NCBI GenBank assembly: GCA_918797485.1
Contig: CAKKNE010000001.1
Span: 3,162,001 to 3,226,000, forward strand
Source: Pelagomonas calceolata
Taxonomy: Eukaryota > Sar > Pelagophyceae > Pelagomonadales > Pelagomonadaceae
Direction of reading: 5' to 3'
DNA: 64,000 nucleotides
Of the stretch, positions 17,741-26,300 are shown piece by piece. A program made the translations under genes and the position numbers. The stretch's first letter is position 1. Each line of letters opens with the position of its first letter. The notes under the pieces are model-generated. The model ran no database searches. It worked only from the letters and a program-made list of their open reading frames with translations, and was not told the DNA's origin.

Positions 17741-20233
17741 TCATCGAGAGTTGAACGGCAGCTCGATGTTCATGAGCCGGTCAATATTGGACGACACCGA
17801 CGCCATGCAGCCCCGCGCCGCGAAGGACGCGCGGGGAACGACGTCGACCGCGCAACCGCCGCTCCCGCGCTGCTCGTAGTACGCGTTCGACTGCTGGAGC
17901 GCGTCGCACTGCTGGCGCAGGTGCTCGGCTTCCGATCTAGCCCTTCGCAGCTCAATAGCGTGCGCGGCCTCCAACTCTTTGATGCGGCGGCCGTCGTCGC
18001 GTTGCACGGGCGCCGCCTTTGGTTTAGCCGGTTCAGAGGACGCCCCCCACTTCGCCTGGAGGACCGCGGCCTCCTTGTCCGCGCGGTGTCTCAATTCTAG
18101 ATCCTCCCGCGTCGCCCGCAACTCCCGCGCGTGCGCGTCCGCGGCTTGTTTAAGCCTGGCCTCGAGGTCGTTGCACTTCGCTTCCAGGGACTTGCGCGCG
18201 GCGTCCGCTCTATCTATTTTGCTGGAGAGGGCCTCCGCATCACGCTTCTGCGCGGCCAGGGCTTCTTCGTGGACCGCCTCGAGCTTGCGTGTCGAAGCCT
18301 CGTGCGTCTCCTGCAAGGAGTCGGCCTGCGCCTCCAATGCTTTCGTTTGCGCCGCTTGCAAGGATTGCGTCAGCGCCGCCCGCGCCGTCGCCGCGTCGTC
18401 GTTCGCCTTCGTTACTGCCTCGGCCACCTTTGTGGCACTCGTCACGGCGTGCTCCTCTGATGCCTTCGATAACGCTGTCGCGACGGCCTCCTCCTGCGCG
18501 ACGGCCGCGTCGTCCAAGGCCTCGGAGTGCTTCGCTTGGGCCGCCTCCAGGGCCTTCTGACTACTCTCCGCGTCCGCGCGCGCCTTGCCGACTTTTCTTT
18601 CAACATCCGCCAGAACACTCTCGTGCTTCTGCGTCAAGTCTTCGAGGGCCTCCCGCTTCTCGTTCTGGAAGAGGTCGCCGGCCGCCGCGAGGGCGTCCTC
18701 CAGAGCTTTTACTCTCTTGGCCGCTTCACTCAACGCCTTCTCGCTCTCCGCGCTCGCTTCACTCAACGCGGCCGCGACCGCTTGCTCCTTATCATCTGAA
18801 GCCGCACCTAGCTTCGTCTCCAGTTCAGCAATCTTCGTCTTGGCAGCGGCCTCCGCCTTGGACGACGCCTCGGCGGCCGCGGCCTCGGCGGCCGCGGCCC
18901 GCTCTTCCTCAGCCTTAACTCGCGCCGCCTTCAACGCCTCGGCCGCCTCCGATTCCGCCTGCTTGCGACCCTCGGCGAGCGCCTCCTCCCGCGCCTTGGC
19001 TACTTTATCTTTCAACTTGCCCAGGAGCTCGTCCCTTGTTTTCTTGGAGGCCTCCGCCGCGGCTTCTTCCGCCCTCTTCGCCGACTCGGCAGCACAGGCC
19101 TTGTCGAAGTCGCTCTTGAACCCTGCGAGCTGGTCGTCCTTCTCCTTGAGTAGACCCTCAAAGACTTGGGCGGCCTCGCCCTTCTCGCGCTCGAAGCTAG
19201 CGATGGCTTGTTCCGAAGCCTGCTGGATCTCTTGGAGTTTAGCTTCCAAAGCCTGGATTTGAGATTGGGCCTCATCTTTGGCAGCTTGTTCTCGTTCTGC
19301 GATCAATTTCTGGGCGTCGGCAATTGCATCTTGCTTAGCTTTTTGCACTTTTTCTTTCAGCTTGCCGATGAGGTGCTGGCGGACCTCGGCCTCCTTGGCG
19401 TCGACGGCGGCTTTGAGAGCGTCGGAGCCGCCGCCCTCGAGTGCTTTGATGCGCGCCTCGAGTGTTTTCGTTTCGGCTTCTGCAGCAGCAGCAGCAGCTC
19501 GTAACGTCTCCGCTCGTGCCGACGCTTCCTTTTCTTTTTCATCAGCTCTGGCTATGAGCTCGCTCGCTGCCTTCGACTTGGTCTCGAACTGGGCGACGAG
19601 CTTGGCTTCCTTTTGCTTGAGCTTGCCCTTGAACTCCTCGACGAGCGCCGCCCGGATCGCGGCCGCGTCGGGCGCTTGAGCGGTGGCTTTCTCGGCCAGA
19701 CCGCGCTCGCGCATGATGTCTTGGTGGGCCGCCTCCCGTAATTCCGTTTCTCGTGTTGCGGCGTCTCTTTTGAACTGCTCCAGCGCCTCGGACGCGTCGG
19801 CTAGAGCTTTTGCTTTGGACGTCTCTGCAGCATCCAAAGCTGCTTGGAGACGCGATAGCTCCTGCTGGAGCGGCGCGGCTCCCGCCTGGCGCGCGGCCTC
19901 GAGCTCGCTCTGTAAGGACGCGACCGTGGCCTGGTGCGCTTTTGTGACTTTCGCGAGCTGTTCATCTAGAGACGACGCGTCGCCCTCGGCCCTCTGGCTT
20001 AATTCATGAATCTTGGCCAAAGCTTCGGCCTCGGCTTTGCGCGCGGCGGCGTTCTCTCGTTCTAGTTCTTCTATTCTAAGTACAGCGTCGGTGCGCGACG
20101 GCGGCGGCGGCGGCGCGGCGCCGTCGCCCGGCTCGTCGAACGAGCCCTCGGGCGACGCGGTCGCGGGCTCCTTCGTTTTCTTCTTGTTGCGGTTGCGTCG
20201 CGCCCCGCGCCGCACTTTCGCGGCGTCGGCCAT
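17741..20233 (-). CDS. Long coiled-coil protein (830 residues)
   Basis: After a basic start (RRGARRNRNKKKTKEP) and a Pro run, residues about 50-770 are almost unbroken Ala/Glu/Lys/Gln heptads, so a rod-like dimer is expected. Three related blocks carry an FKGKLKQKEAKLVA-like or LIGKLKEKVQKAKQDA-like motif (also LLGKLKDKVAKAREEA), pointing to internal duplication. The last 60 residues leave the coil: a Cys/Gly patch, then SSNIDRLMNIELPFNSR. This end lacks a GRIP, CAP-Gly or kinesin motor domain. Candidates are a golgin, a centrosomal or a cytoskeletal scaffold; none can be chosen. The use of Ala-rich codons inflates G+C and produces long shadow frames on the other strand. Confidence 0.65.
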   Translation of the reverse strand: MADAAKVRRGARRNRNKKKTKEPATASPEGSFDEPGDGAAPPPPPSRTDAVLRIEELERENAAARKAEAEALAKIHELSQRAEGDASSLDEQLAKVTKAHQATVASLQSELEAARQAGAAPLQQELSRLQAALDAAETSKAKALADASEALEQFKRDAATRETELREAAHQDIMRERGLAEKATAQAPDAAAIRAALVEEFKGKLKQKEAKLVAQFETKSKAASELIARADEKEKEASARAETLRAAAAAAEAETKTLEARIKALEGGGSDALKAAVDAKEAEVRQHLIGKLKEKVQKAKQDAIADAQKLIAEREQAAKDEAQSQIQALEAKLQEIQQASEQAIASFEREKGEAAQVFEGLLKEKDDQLAGFKSDFDKACAAESAKRAEEAAAEASKKTRDELLGKLKDKVAKAREEALAEGRKQAESEAAEALKAARVKAEEERAAAAEAAAAEASSKAEAAAKTKIAELETKLGAASDDKEQAVAAALSEASAESEKALSEAAKRVKALEDALAAAGDLFQNEKREALEDLTQKHESVLADVERKVGKARADAESSQKALEAAQAKHSEALDDAAVAQEEAVATALSKASEEHAVTSATKVAEAVTKANDDAATARAALTQSLQAAQTKALEAQADSLQETHEASTRKLEAVHEEALAAQKRDAEALSSKIDRADAARKSLEAKCNDLEARLKQAADAHARELRATREDLELRHRADKEAAVLQAKWGASSEPAKPKAAPVQRDDGRRIKELEAAHAIELRRARSEAEHLRQQCDALQQSNAYYEQRGSGGCAVDVVPRASFAARGCMASVSSNIDRLMNIELPFNSR

Positions 20234-20397
20234 CGTTTGGCACTGACTGTTGGGAGGAGCTCTGCTCGGCTGCTGGCGCTGGCGGCTCCTCGCTGGATGT
20301 TGCGCAGGGTCACAGCTACTGCGGGGAAACTGTCTTGGCGACTCAAGGTGGTTCTACGTCCTTAAAACCGCGCAAACGAGTCCCGGAGCCTGGGAGG

Positions 20398-20420
20398 GCT
20401 AGCGTAGCACTCATACTAGC
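20398..20420 (+). repeat. Diverged GCTAG...CTAGC palindrome, copy 3
   Basis: GCTAGCGTAGCACTCATACTAGC. It is a weaker copy with both arms kept but a changed middle, between the divergent coiled-coil and cyclophilin genes. Confidence 0.4.
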
Positions 20421-20643
20421 AAAAGTAGACGGGGGGCTTACGCGGCACAGCTTGCCGCATCAGTCGAGAAGAGCACAGCCAGGTGTTGCCCAGGGTTCCT
20501 CGCAGCAAGGCTGAGCCAGCTGCAGACCCGCCCGCAACGCAGCAGGCCCGCTGCAGCCTGAGCCACAGCAGCCCTCCTGCGTCGCCCGCGGACAGCGGCG
20601 CGCGAACACAGAGCCAGCCGTCGCGGCACGTCACACGACAAGC

Positions 20644-21165
20644 ATGGCCGTCACGCTCCACACGCAGCTCGGCGACCTCAAAGTGGAATTAAGATGCGAC
20701 ACCGCACCTAGATGTTCGTTCAATTTCTTAGCCTTGGCGGCGTCCGGCACGTACGACGGCACGCCCTTCCACCGGCTCATGCCGGGCTTCATGGTCCAGG
20801 GCGGCGACCCGGCCGGCACGGGCAAGGGCGGCCAATCCATCTGGGGCGGCACCTTTGGGGATGAGTTTCACCCGGACAACGCGCACGATTCAAGAGGTGT
20901 GTTATCGATGGCCAACAAGGGGCCCGACACGAATCGGTCGCAGTTCTTTTTTACGTTTGGCCCGCAGCCCCACCTGAACGACAAGTACTCCGTGTTCGGG
21001 CACCTGGTCGACGGTTTTGAAACGTTAGACGCTTTGGAAAAGCTGCCCGTGGGCAAGAAGCACCGGCCCGTCACCGAAGTGACGATCGACCGGGTCACGA
21101 TCCACGCGAACCCGTTCGCGGAGCGGGACATGGTCATCCGGTCGCCGGACGGCGCGGTGGACTAA
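20644..21165 (+). CDS. PPIL3: Cyclophilin peptidyl-prolyl isomerase, PPIL3 type
   Basis: 173 residues, one cyclophilin domain. MAVTLHTQLGDLKVELRCDTAPRCSFNFLAL opens as in PPIL3/CypJ. The catalytic arginine is in FHRLMPGFMVQGGDPAGTG, and the substrate groove continues with SMANKGPDTNRSQFFFTFG; the usual Trp or His of that loop is in PHLNDKYSVFG. The ending ITIHANPF is typical of the PPIL3 branch. This branch is a spliceosome-associated nuclear isomerase, acting on Xaa-Pro bonds during mRNA processing. The length is normal for the family apart from about 12 extra C-terminal residues (AERDMVIRSPDGAVD). No intron and a well-placed ATG (caagcATGGcc). Confidence 0.92.
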   Translation: MAVTLHTQLGDLKVELRCDTAPRCSFNFLALAASGTYDGTPFHRLMPGFMVQGGDPAGTGKGGQSIWGGTFGDEFHPDNAHDSRGVLSMANKGPDTNRSQFFFTFGPQPHLNDKYSVFGHLVDGFETLDALEKLPVGKKHRPVTEVTIDRVTIHANPFAERDMVIRSPDGAVD

Positions 21166-21435
21166 GTTTTGTGTGTCATTGTCTAGCATCCCTGTTGTGG
21201 ATTCTGTGTTCTCGTGGAGGTGCCTCGCCTCGACGGCGTGGAGCGAAAGCGCTCCTAGTTAGTGACGGGTTTTTCAAGGTAATCACGGATTGCAAGCGGC
21301 GTCAGCGTGCTCGCGCCTTGGAGAACACCGTCGTATCATACATATATCGTTCCCTCCATCCGTATCGATTTGACGGCAAGAGGAGTGGTTGATCAACAAC
21401 TTTGAGCACTCACTGCAACTGGCCAGTCTTAGATT

Positions 21436-22203
21436 TTGTTCGCGGAGGCCGAGGCGAATAATTTGGGCGAAAAAATGGTTGAGGGGTGGGTGCGGTGGGA
21501 CAGGTGTAGCTTATGCGAGCAAAATTACTACGGCGTCGTGCGATGCGCGCTCGGGTGGGCGTGCTGGAAGACGTACGTCGGGCGGCCGGAGAGGGACGTG
21601 CCTCGGGTGAACGCGATGACGCAGCTTGGTAACGGTTTATTCCAGGCAAGCCACCACCAGGACGCATTGTCCGTGCAAGAGACCGCGTTGTCTATGCTGC
21701 GGCGCCTTGGCGCACCAGAACACCCCATTCTCACAGCGCAGAACAATCTTGCAGGCACGTATCAATTTCTCGGACGGCTTGAAGAGACTTTAAGCTTGCG
21801 GCAGGAAGTATACTCTGGATATTTGAAGCTCTCTAAGTATGGCGAAGAACATATGGAAACCCTCGTAGCAGCCAACAACTACGCGCTTTGCCTTATGACT
21901 CTAAAGCGCTTCGAAGAAGCCAGGGCACTGCTGCGCAAAACGGTCCGCGTGGCGCGACGAGCTCTCGGGAAGAGTGATCGGATCACGCTCACGATGAGTA
22001 AGGTTTTCGCGGAGGCGTGCTACACGGACCCCGGCGCCACGCTCGACGATGTACGCGAGGCCGTGACGACGCTAGAGGACGCGGAACAGACCACGCGGCG
22101 CGTGCTTGGTGGCGCACACCCGCTCACACCGATAATTGAGCGCCATCTGCGGAATTCGCGAGCGGCGCTCCGCGCCCGCGAGACGCCTTCGGGGAATGCA
22201 TAA
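21436..22203 (+). CDS. TPR protein, kinesin-light-chain-like, possibly truncated
   Basis: 255 residues. After WDRCSLCEQNYYGVVRCALG and a Trp-rich WACWKTYVGRPE segment come four or five tetratricopeptide repeats of about 42 residues, such as ALSVQETALSMLRRLGAPEH, HPILTAQNNLAGTYQFLGR and TLVAANNYALCLMTLKRFEE. Repeats of this spacing are the kinesin-light-chain sort and serve as protein docking surfaces. Proteins with the same CSLCEQ-GVV-ALGWACWKTYVGRPE unit form large families in marine algae, as far as I recall, usually with a longer N-terminal part. The ATG chosen is the first in the open frame; the gene may be a fragment, since sequence just upstream (21390-21435) has no good start signal. 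It ends 35 bases from the converging next gene. Confidence 0.6.
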   Translation: MFAEAEANNLGEKMVEGWVRWDRCSLCEQNYYGVVRCALGWACWKTYVGRPERDVPRVNAMTQLGNGLFQASHHQDALSVQETALSMLRRLGAPEHPILTAQNNLAGTYQFLGRLEETLSLRQEVYSGYLKLSKYGEEHMETLVAANNYALCLMTLKRFEEARALLRKTVRVARRALGKSDRITLTMSKVFAEACYTDPGATLDDVREAVTTLEDAEQTTRRVLGGAHPLTPIIERHLRNSRAALRARETPSGNA

Positions 22204-22237
22204 GAACGTTCTCCCACACACTAAACTTACACAAAGA

Positions 22238-23092
22238 CTATCGCCGCCGCAGCCGCAGGAACCGCCCCGCCGGCCGCTCCAGCAGGTCCGCGTCGCCGCG
22301 GCCGACGAGGTCGCGCACGTGGAAGGCCTGGCCCAGCGGCGATCTTTCGAGCGACGGCACGCTCCGCGACACGTCGACCTCCTTGTACTTGGCGCGCTGG
22401 AGCGAGTTTAGGAGAGCCTCGCGGCCGGCCAGGACGTCGCGCGCGAAGTCGCCGCCCTGCGGCACGGCGAACCAGTAGGCGTCCTCGCCGCCGCCGCCGC
22501 GCCGCGGCCGGAGGAAGCCCAGGCGCCGCAGATCATCTAAAGCCGCCCGCTTCTCCCTTTCATTATCACCTTCGAGGCACCCCGCCTTGTCTAGTTCTTC
22601 TCGAGTACAATACAACTTGGCCGCATTCCTCAAAGCGAAGTCCGCGAAGGCCGCCTTCTCACTCAACAGGGCGCGGTACTCGTCGCCATCGAGCACGGCG
22701 ACGTCTGCCGATGACGTGGGGAGCTGGAGGTAGGTGATCTTGCCCTCTTGTGCAAGTTTCCTTAGCTCCCTTTCTGCTTTCCCTCGATCCTTCAGCACGC
22801 CGGGCACGTGGGATACCAAAACTAAGGAAGGCGGCTGCCGCGGCTTCAGGAAGTCCAGGGCCACTTCGGCGTCCGTCGGCAGGTGGTCGGGGTCGAACTC
22901 CCAGCCGTCGTCGGCGACCGGTTCTTCGACGCGCGGGCGCTTCCGCGCCTGCTCGTCTTGATGCGAGCGGATGAAGCCGCCCTCGTCGGTTTCTCTGCGT
23001 CTCAGTCGCTCGATCTCGATCAGCGGTCGCCGGTTCGACCACTGCGGCTTCTGCGAGCCGCCGGCCTTCTTGGCACAGCGGCGGCGTTCCAT
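22238..23092 (-). CDS. STK19: STK19-like winged-helix protein
   Basis: 284 residues from the ATG at 23092; the frame extends to 23140. After a basic N-terminal tail (RKRPR) the body matches STK19: a DFLKPRQPPSLVLVSHVPGV segment, then RELRKLAQEGKITYLQLP, a YRALLSEKAAFADFAL helix, LDDLRRLGFLRPR, then YWFAVPQGGDFARDVLAGRE, ALLNSLQRAKYKEVDVS and LGQAFHVRDLVGRG near the end. STK19 was named as a kinase but is a chain of winged-helix domains that binds DNA and takes part in transcription-coupled repair. No kinase motif is visible here, in line with that. Presence in a stramenopile would be a useful outgroup. Nuclear location is inferred. Confidence 0.8.
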   Translation of the reverse strand: MERRRCAKKAGGSQKPQWSNRRPLIEIERLRRRETDEGGFIRSHQDEQARKRPRVEEPVADDGWEFDPDHLPTDAEVALDFLKPRQPPSLVLVSHVPGVLKDRGKAERELRKLAQEGKITYLQLPTSSADVAVLDGDEYRALLSEKAAFADFALRNAAKLYCTREELDKAGCLEGDNEREKRAALDDLRRLGFLRPRRGGGGEDAYWFAVPQGGDFARDVLAGREALLNSLQRAKYKEVDVSRSVPSLERSPLGQAFHVRDLVGRGDADLLERPAGRFLRLRRR

Positions 23093-23311
23093 TGTGTTTC
23101 GCTCGCTCTGGTCCCGGCACCACGCGCCGCGGCGACACAAGTGGTGCTGTCACCAGCTTGAGGCTGCACACCAGCTAGAATGCCGTAACCAGCCGCAGCG
23201 ATGGAGGAGCGCGCGGAGATCAACGTGAACGCTTTGGAAAACGACCGAAAACAAGCTCAGAGCACGCCTACAGCCGCACGAGCATCTCTGCGTAGTTTTT
23301 GCACTTGTCCA

Positions 23312-23334
23312 GCTAGCGGTTGTAAGACACTAGC
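23312..23334 (+). repeat. GCTAG...CTAGC intergenic palindrome, copy 4
   Basis: GCTAGCGGTTGTAAGACACTAGC. It lies upstream of the STK19-like gene but points away from it. A 60-base dispersed repeat starts 7 bases further on. Confidence 0.65.
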
Positions 23335-23340
23335 AATCTT

Positions 23341-23400
23341 GCCGGACGGGTGGGCCCGGGGGGAGCGGGAGGGGTACGGGGAACCCTGCGACGTAACTAG
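23341..23400 (+). repeat. 60-base dispersed repeat, copy A, with local tandem duplication
   Basis: It begins GCCGGACGGGTGGGCCCGGG and matches 45755-45814 at about 56 of 60 positions. After it, CCCTGCGACGTAACTAGCC plus a CTCAGC-rich tail is repeated in tandem (about 23384-23418 and 23437-23471). No coding potential. Confidence 0.7.
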
Positions 23401-23559
23401 CCTCAGCCTCAGCCTCTTGCCTCAGCCTCTTTGAACCCTGCGACGTAACTAGCCTCAGCCTCAGCCTCTTTTTCCACGCGTGGACAATGGATCGACGACA
23501 CAGACGAAGAGGAAGACCCTTATGTATAGAGTACGCGCAAAAACGGCGAATAGACGAAA

Positions 23560-25146
23560 CTATTCGGCGGTCAGGTACGAGAGCGGGACGAGGCCCTTCG
23601 CGCCGTCGGCCTCGCGGACGACCTCGACCCAGCCGAGGCCGTCGTCTTCCGTCGTGACGGTGACGCGGTCGCCGGCCGCGCAGGCGAGCTGCCAGTCCTC
23701 CGACGGGACGAAGGCGGCCGCGACGACGCGGACCTGGCCGGCGGGCGTGGGCGCCTGCTCGGCCGGCGGCGCGGCGCGCGGCGGCGGCGGCGGCGGGCGC
23801 CAGCCGGCGGGCCGCTCCGGCTTGGCGGCCGGCAGCGGCGCCGGCCGAGGCGCGGGCGGCGGCGCCGGCGCGGGCCCTGGCGGCGCCGTGGGCGGCGGCG
23901 CCGCGACGTCGCCGGCGAAGCTCTGGTCCTCCCAGGACGAAAGCGCGGGCGGCGGCGCGGGCGCGGGCGCGGGCGGCGACTTGGGCACGGCCGGCAGCGG
24001 CACGTCGCCCGCCGGCACGGCGGTGGCCATGGGCACCTCCGGCACCGCGACGGCCCGCGTCATCTCCGTGTCACTACGCGTGTCACGGTTCCGGTTTCTT
24101 ACAAAAATCTCGGGCCAGATCTTCTGGGCCCGCCGCGCGTGCAAAACCAAAGAAACCAGCGAGAAGACCGAGAGCACCATGGCCAGCGCTGAGAAGCCGG
24201 CATAACTTTGGTAGAAGACGAGCTTGAGGAGGAGCATGACCGCGTCCTGGCCGGCCCTGACCAAACTCGCCTTGGAGTAGCGCGCCGTGGGAAAGCCCTC
24301 GTGCGCGCGGTCGGGCCACGGCAGCGCGAGCGCCAATCCATCTAAAGCAGGCAGCGAAAAAAATAGCGCTAATGCGACAACGGCCTTGTTGCACTTCGTG
24401 AGCTTGGTCAAATCCGCACGGTAGAGCCAGGCGTCCAGGATCGCAATTACGTGGACGACGAGCGGCGCGCAGATGACGCCCACGCACACGAGCCACATCG
24501 TGTTGTTGAGCTTGCGTTTTATTAATATGGACATGGCCGCGTCGCCGCACAGGTTGAAGACGGCCAGGAGCACGACGAGCAAGTTCTCGCCGACGACGTC
24601 GTAGGGCGCGGCGCCGCGGGCGCAGGCGGCGCCGGCCAGCGTCGCGAGGGCGAGCGACCCGAGGACGAAAAAGGCCACAAAGTCCATAACGGCCGCGGAG
24701 GCGGCGTCGGGCTCGTCCTTCTTCTTGCCCTTTCCAAAACCGCAGGTGATGCCGCAGCCAGCGAACGCGCAGCCGTACCAGGCCTCGAGTTCGGCGATGC
24801 ACCCGCCGTTGCACTCCGCGGACCACGTCGCGCAGCTCTCGGCGATCTCGGGTTCCGCCTGGATCTCCTCGCAGGTGTCTTGCGCAAAGAAATAGTCCGG
24901 GTTGTCTTCCATGAATCCATTGCAGTGGTCCTCGCCGCACTGCCGGAGCCCATCCCAGTAGGACTGCCAGGCGATCACGTAGTCGGCATACTCGTCGGAC
25001 GCGAGGTACGCCCGCAATCTTTCGTCGTCGTCGGCGTACAACTCCGCGTTTGTGTCCCACCAGGTAGTCACCCCCGCACGGGCGGCCGCGCAGGAGTTGG
25101 CTGCGGCCCGCGTGAGGAGCAGCAGAAGCAAGTGGGGCGGACGCAT
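23560..25146 (-). CDS. Signal-peptide membrane protein with Cys-rich ectodomain and C-terminal SH3 domain
   Basis: 528 residues. MRPPHLLLLLLTRAAANSC is a signal peptide. Residues about 25-145 hold nine or more Cys (CGEDHCNGF, CATWSAECNGGC, CAFAGCGITC), probably a disulfide-bonded outer domain. About five hydrophobic segments follow between residues 155 and 345. Then comes a Pro/Ala-rich cytosolic linker of about 100 residues with polyproline runs, and at the end an SH3 domain: VRVVAAAFVPSEDWQLACAA, GDRVTVTTEDDGLGWVEV, then GLVPLSYLTAE, with the ALYDY-like start degraded to AAFVPS. The protein may bind its own polyproline linker or partners such as actin regulators. Function unknown. The minus strand reads GGGCAGCCC a few bases before the ATG. 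Confidence 0.7.
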   Translation of the reverse strand: MRPPHLLLLLLTRAAANSCAAARAGVTTWWDTNAELYADDDERLRAYLASDEYADYVIAWQSYWDGLRQCGEDHCNGFMEDNPDYFFAQDTCEEIQAEPEIAESCATWSAECNGGCIAELEAWYGCAFAGCGITCGFGKGKKKDEPDAASAAVMDFVAFFVLGSLALATLAGAACARGAAPYDVVGENLLVVLLAVFNLCGDAAMSILIKRKLNNTMWLVCVGVICAPLVVHVIAILDAWLYRADLTKLTKCNKAVVALALFFSLPALDGLALALPWPDRAHEGFPTARYSKASLVRAGQDAVMLLLKLVFYQSYAGFSALAMVLSVFSLVSLVLHARRAQKIWPEIFVRNRNRDTRSDTEMTRAVAVPEVPMATAVPAGDVPLPAVPKSPPAPAPAPPPALSSWEDQSFAGDVAAPPPTAPPGPAPAPPPAPRPAPLPAAKPERPAGWRPPPPPPRAAPPAEQAPTPAGQVRVVAAAFVPSEDWQLACAAGDRVTVTTEDDGLGWVEVVREADGAKGLVPLSYLTAE

Positions 25147-25191
25147 CGTGGGCTGCCCTGCACGCCTTGGGCAGCAGGTTTCCCGGAAATT

Positions 25192-25213
25192 GCTAGTGTC
25201 TTACGACGCTAGC
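25192..25213 (-). repeat. GCTAG...CTAGC intergenic palindrome, copy 5
   Basis: Minus strand: GCTAGCGTCGTAAGACACTAGC. It is about 45 bases before the SH3 membrane-protein start and points the same way, in the divergent spacer 25147-25410. Confidence 0.65.
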
Positions 25214-25410
25214 TAACGTGAAGCGGCGCCTCCGCCAGCCCAAGACAGAGGCGATCTGGCACACCTCGGGGCCGGCGCCTGCCTTTCTGACACGAGGGAT
25301 TACGACGCGAGATCGCCCGGCGAGCAAGCCACTCAAATCCCTGTGAGCAATTTAAAGATTTTTAAATTTGCCTTGCTTAGAGCCACCTACCCGCCGAGTC
25401 GAAAAAAACC

Positions 25411-26241
25411 ATGGGCGCCTCGCTCTCCAACCCGCATTTCTTGGCCTTTGCCGATCACTACAACGACGCGCAAGCCGCGGGTCGCGCGCCAATGACTTGG
25501 CGCCAGTTCCTGGACACGCGAGTGCTCGGGCCCGGCGACGACGAGGCCGAGCTCCGCTCCTGGGACATGGATGCTCACGTCGCAGAGGCGGCGGCGCAAA
25601 GACGCGCGTCCTCTATCGCGGATGGCCTACTGGATGGCAACCCGGATGCCATGGCGAGGTTCGCCGCAGAACTCATGCGAGGTCCCCCGAGCCAGCGACG
25701 TCTCGGCGGCCGCCCAGTCGCCGCACCGCGCCAGGCCCCCGCACGGCGCGCCACGGCCCCCGCGCGCCCGGTCCGGTCGCCGCCGCGGTCCAGCTCCGGC
25801 ACCGTCGCGAGCCTCGAGGCGCGGCTCGCGAGCAAGGAGGCCGACATCGACGTGTTGAAGGCCCAAGTGCAGTCGCTCAACATGGCGCTCGAGGAGTCCC
25901 GGCAGCAAGCGTCGACGGGCGTCGCCGCGTCGCTCGAGGCGCTCGAGCCGCGGACGCTCGCGGCCTCCGAACTCGCGGCCCTCCGCGCCGCGCTCCCGCG
26001 CGCGGTCAGCGCTGTCGAGACCGAGGTGTCGCGGCGCCTCGTCGCCGCCGAGGCGACGCGTTCCGACGCTCAAGAGGTTCGCGAGGACGAGGCGCTTTGC
26101 GTATGTTGCCTCGACCGGCCGCGCGATATCGTCTTCCTGTCCTGCATGCACGTCGTCGTCTGCGAGCAGTGCGCGCCGCGGACGGCGTCCTGCCCGACGT
26201 GCCGCGTGCCGATCACGGAGAAGCGGCGCATCTTCCGCTAG
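25411..26241 (+). CDS. RING-finger E3 ligase candidate with N-myristoylation signal
   Basis: 276 residues. The start MGASLSNPHF has Gly2 and Ser6, the standard N-myristoylation pattern, so membrane anchoring is likely. The middle is Pro/Arg-rich, then a coiled coil (residues about 130-215). The last 45 residues are a C3HC4 RING: CVCC, then CMHVVVCEQC, then CPTCRVPI, with all eight metal ligands in order and the short spacing typical of the MGRN1/XIAP sort. RINGs of this class recruit E2 enzymes and pass ubiquitin to substrates. The substrate is unknown. The layout (lipid anchor, coil, C-terminal RING) suggests a membrane-bound ligase. It converges with the nuclease gene 60 bases on. Confidence 0.75.
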   Translation: MGASLSNPHFLAFADHYNDAQAAGRAPMTWRQFLDTRVLGPGDDEAELRSWDMDAHVAEAAAQRRASSIADGLLDGNPDAMARFAAELMRGPPSQRRLGGRPVAAPRQAPARRATAPARPVRSPPRSSSGTVASLEARLASKEADIDVLKAQVQSLNMALEESRQQASTGVAASLEALEPRTLAASELAALRAALPRAVSAVETEVSRRLVAAEATRSDAQEVREDEALCVCCLDRPRDIVFLSCMHVVVCEQCAPRTASCPTCRVPITEKRRIFR

Positions 26242-26300
26242 GCGACTAGTGCTAAGTTCGAGAGATCAAAATTATTACAAGTAGCCAAAAAAAAAAGGCG

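Noticed and set aside
17979-20246. Several plus-strand frames over the coiled-coil gene.
   Set aside because: Ala/Glu/Lys-rich coding gives long antisense frames in G+C-rich DNA; they lack any domain.
23480-24205. Long plus-strand frame over the SH3 membrane-protein gene.
   Set aside because: It is the antisense of the Pro/Ala-rich linker; the minus strand has signal peptide, membrane spans and an SH3 domain.
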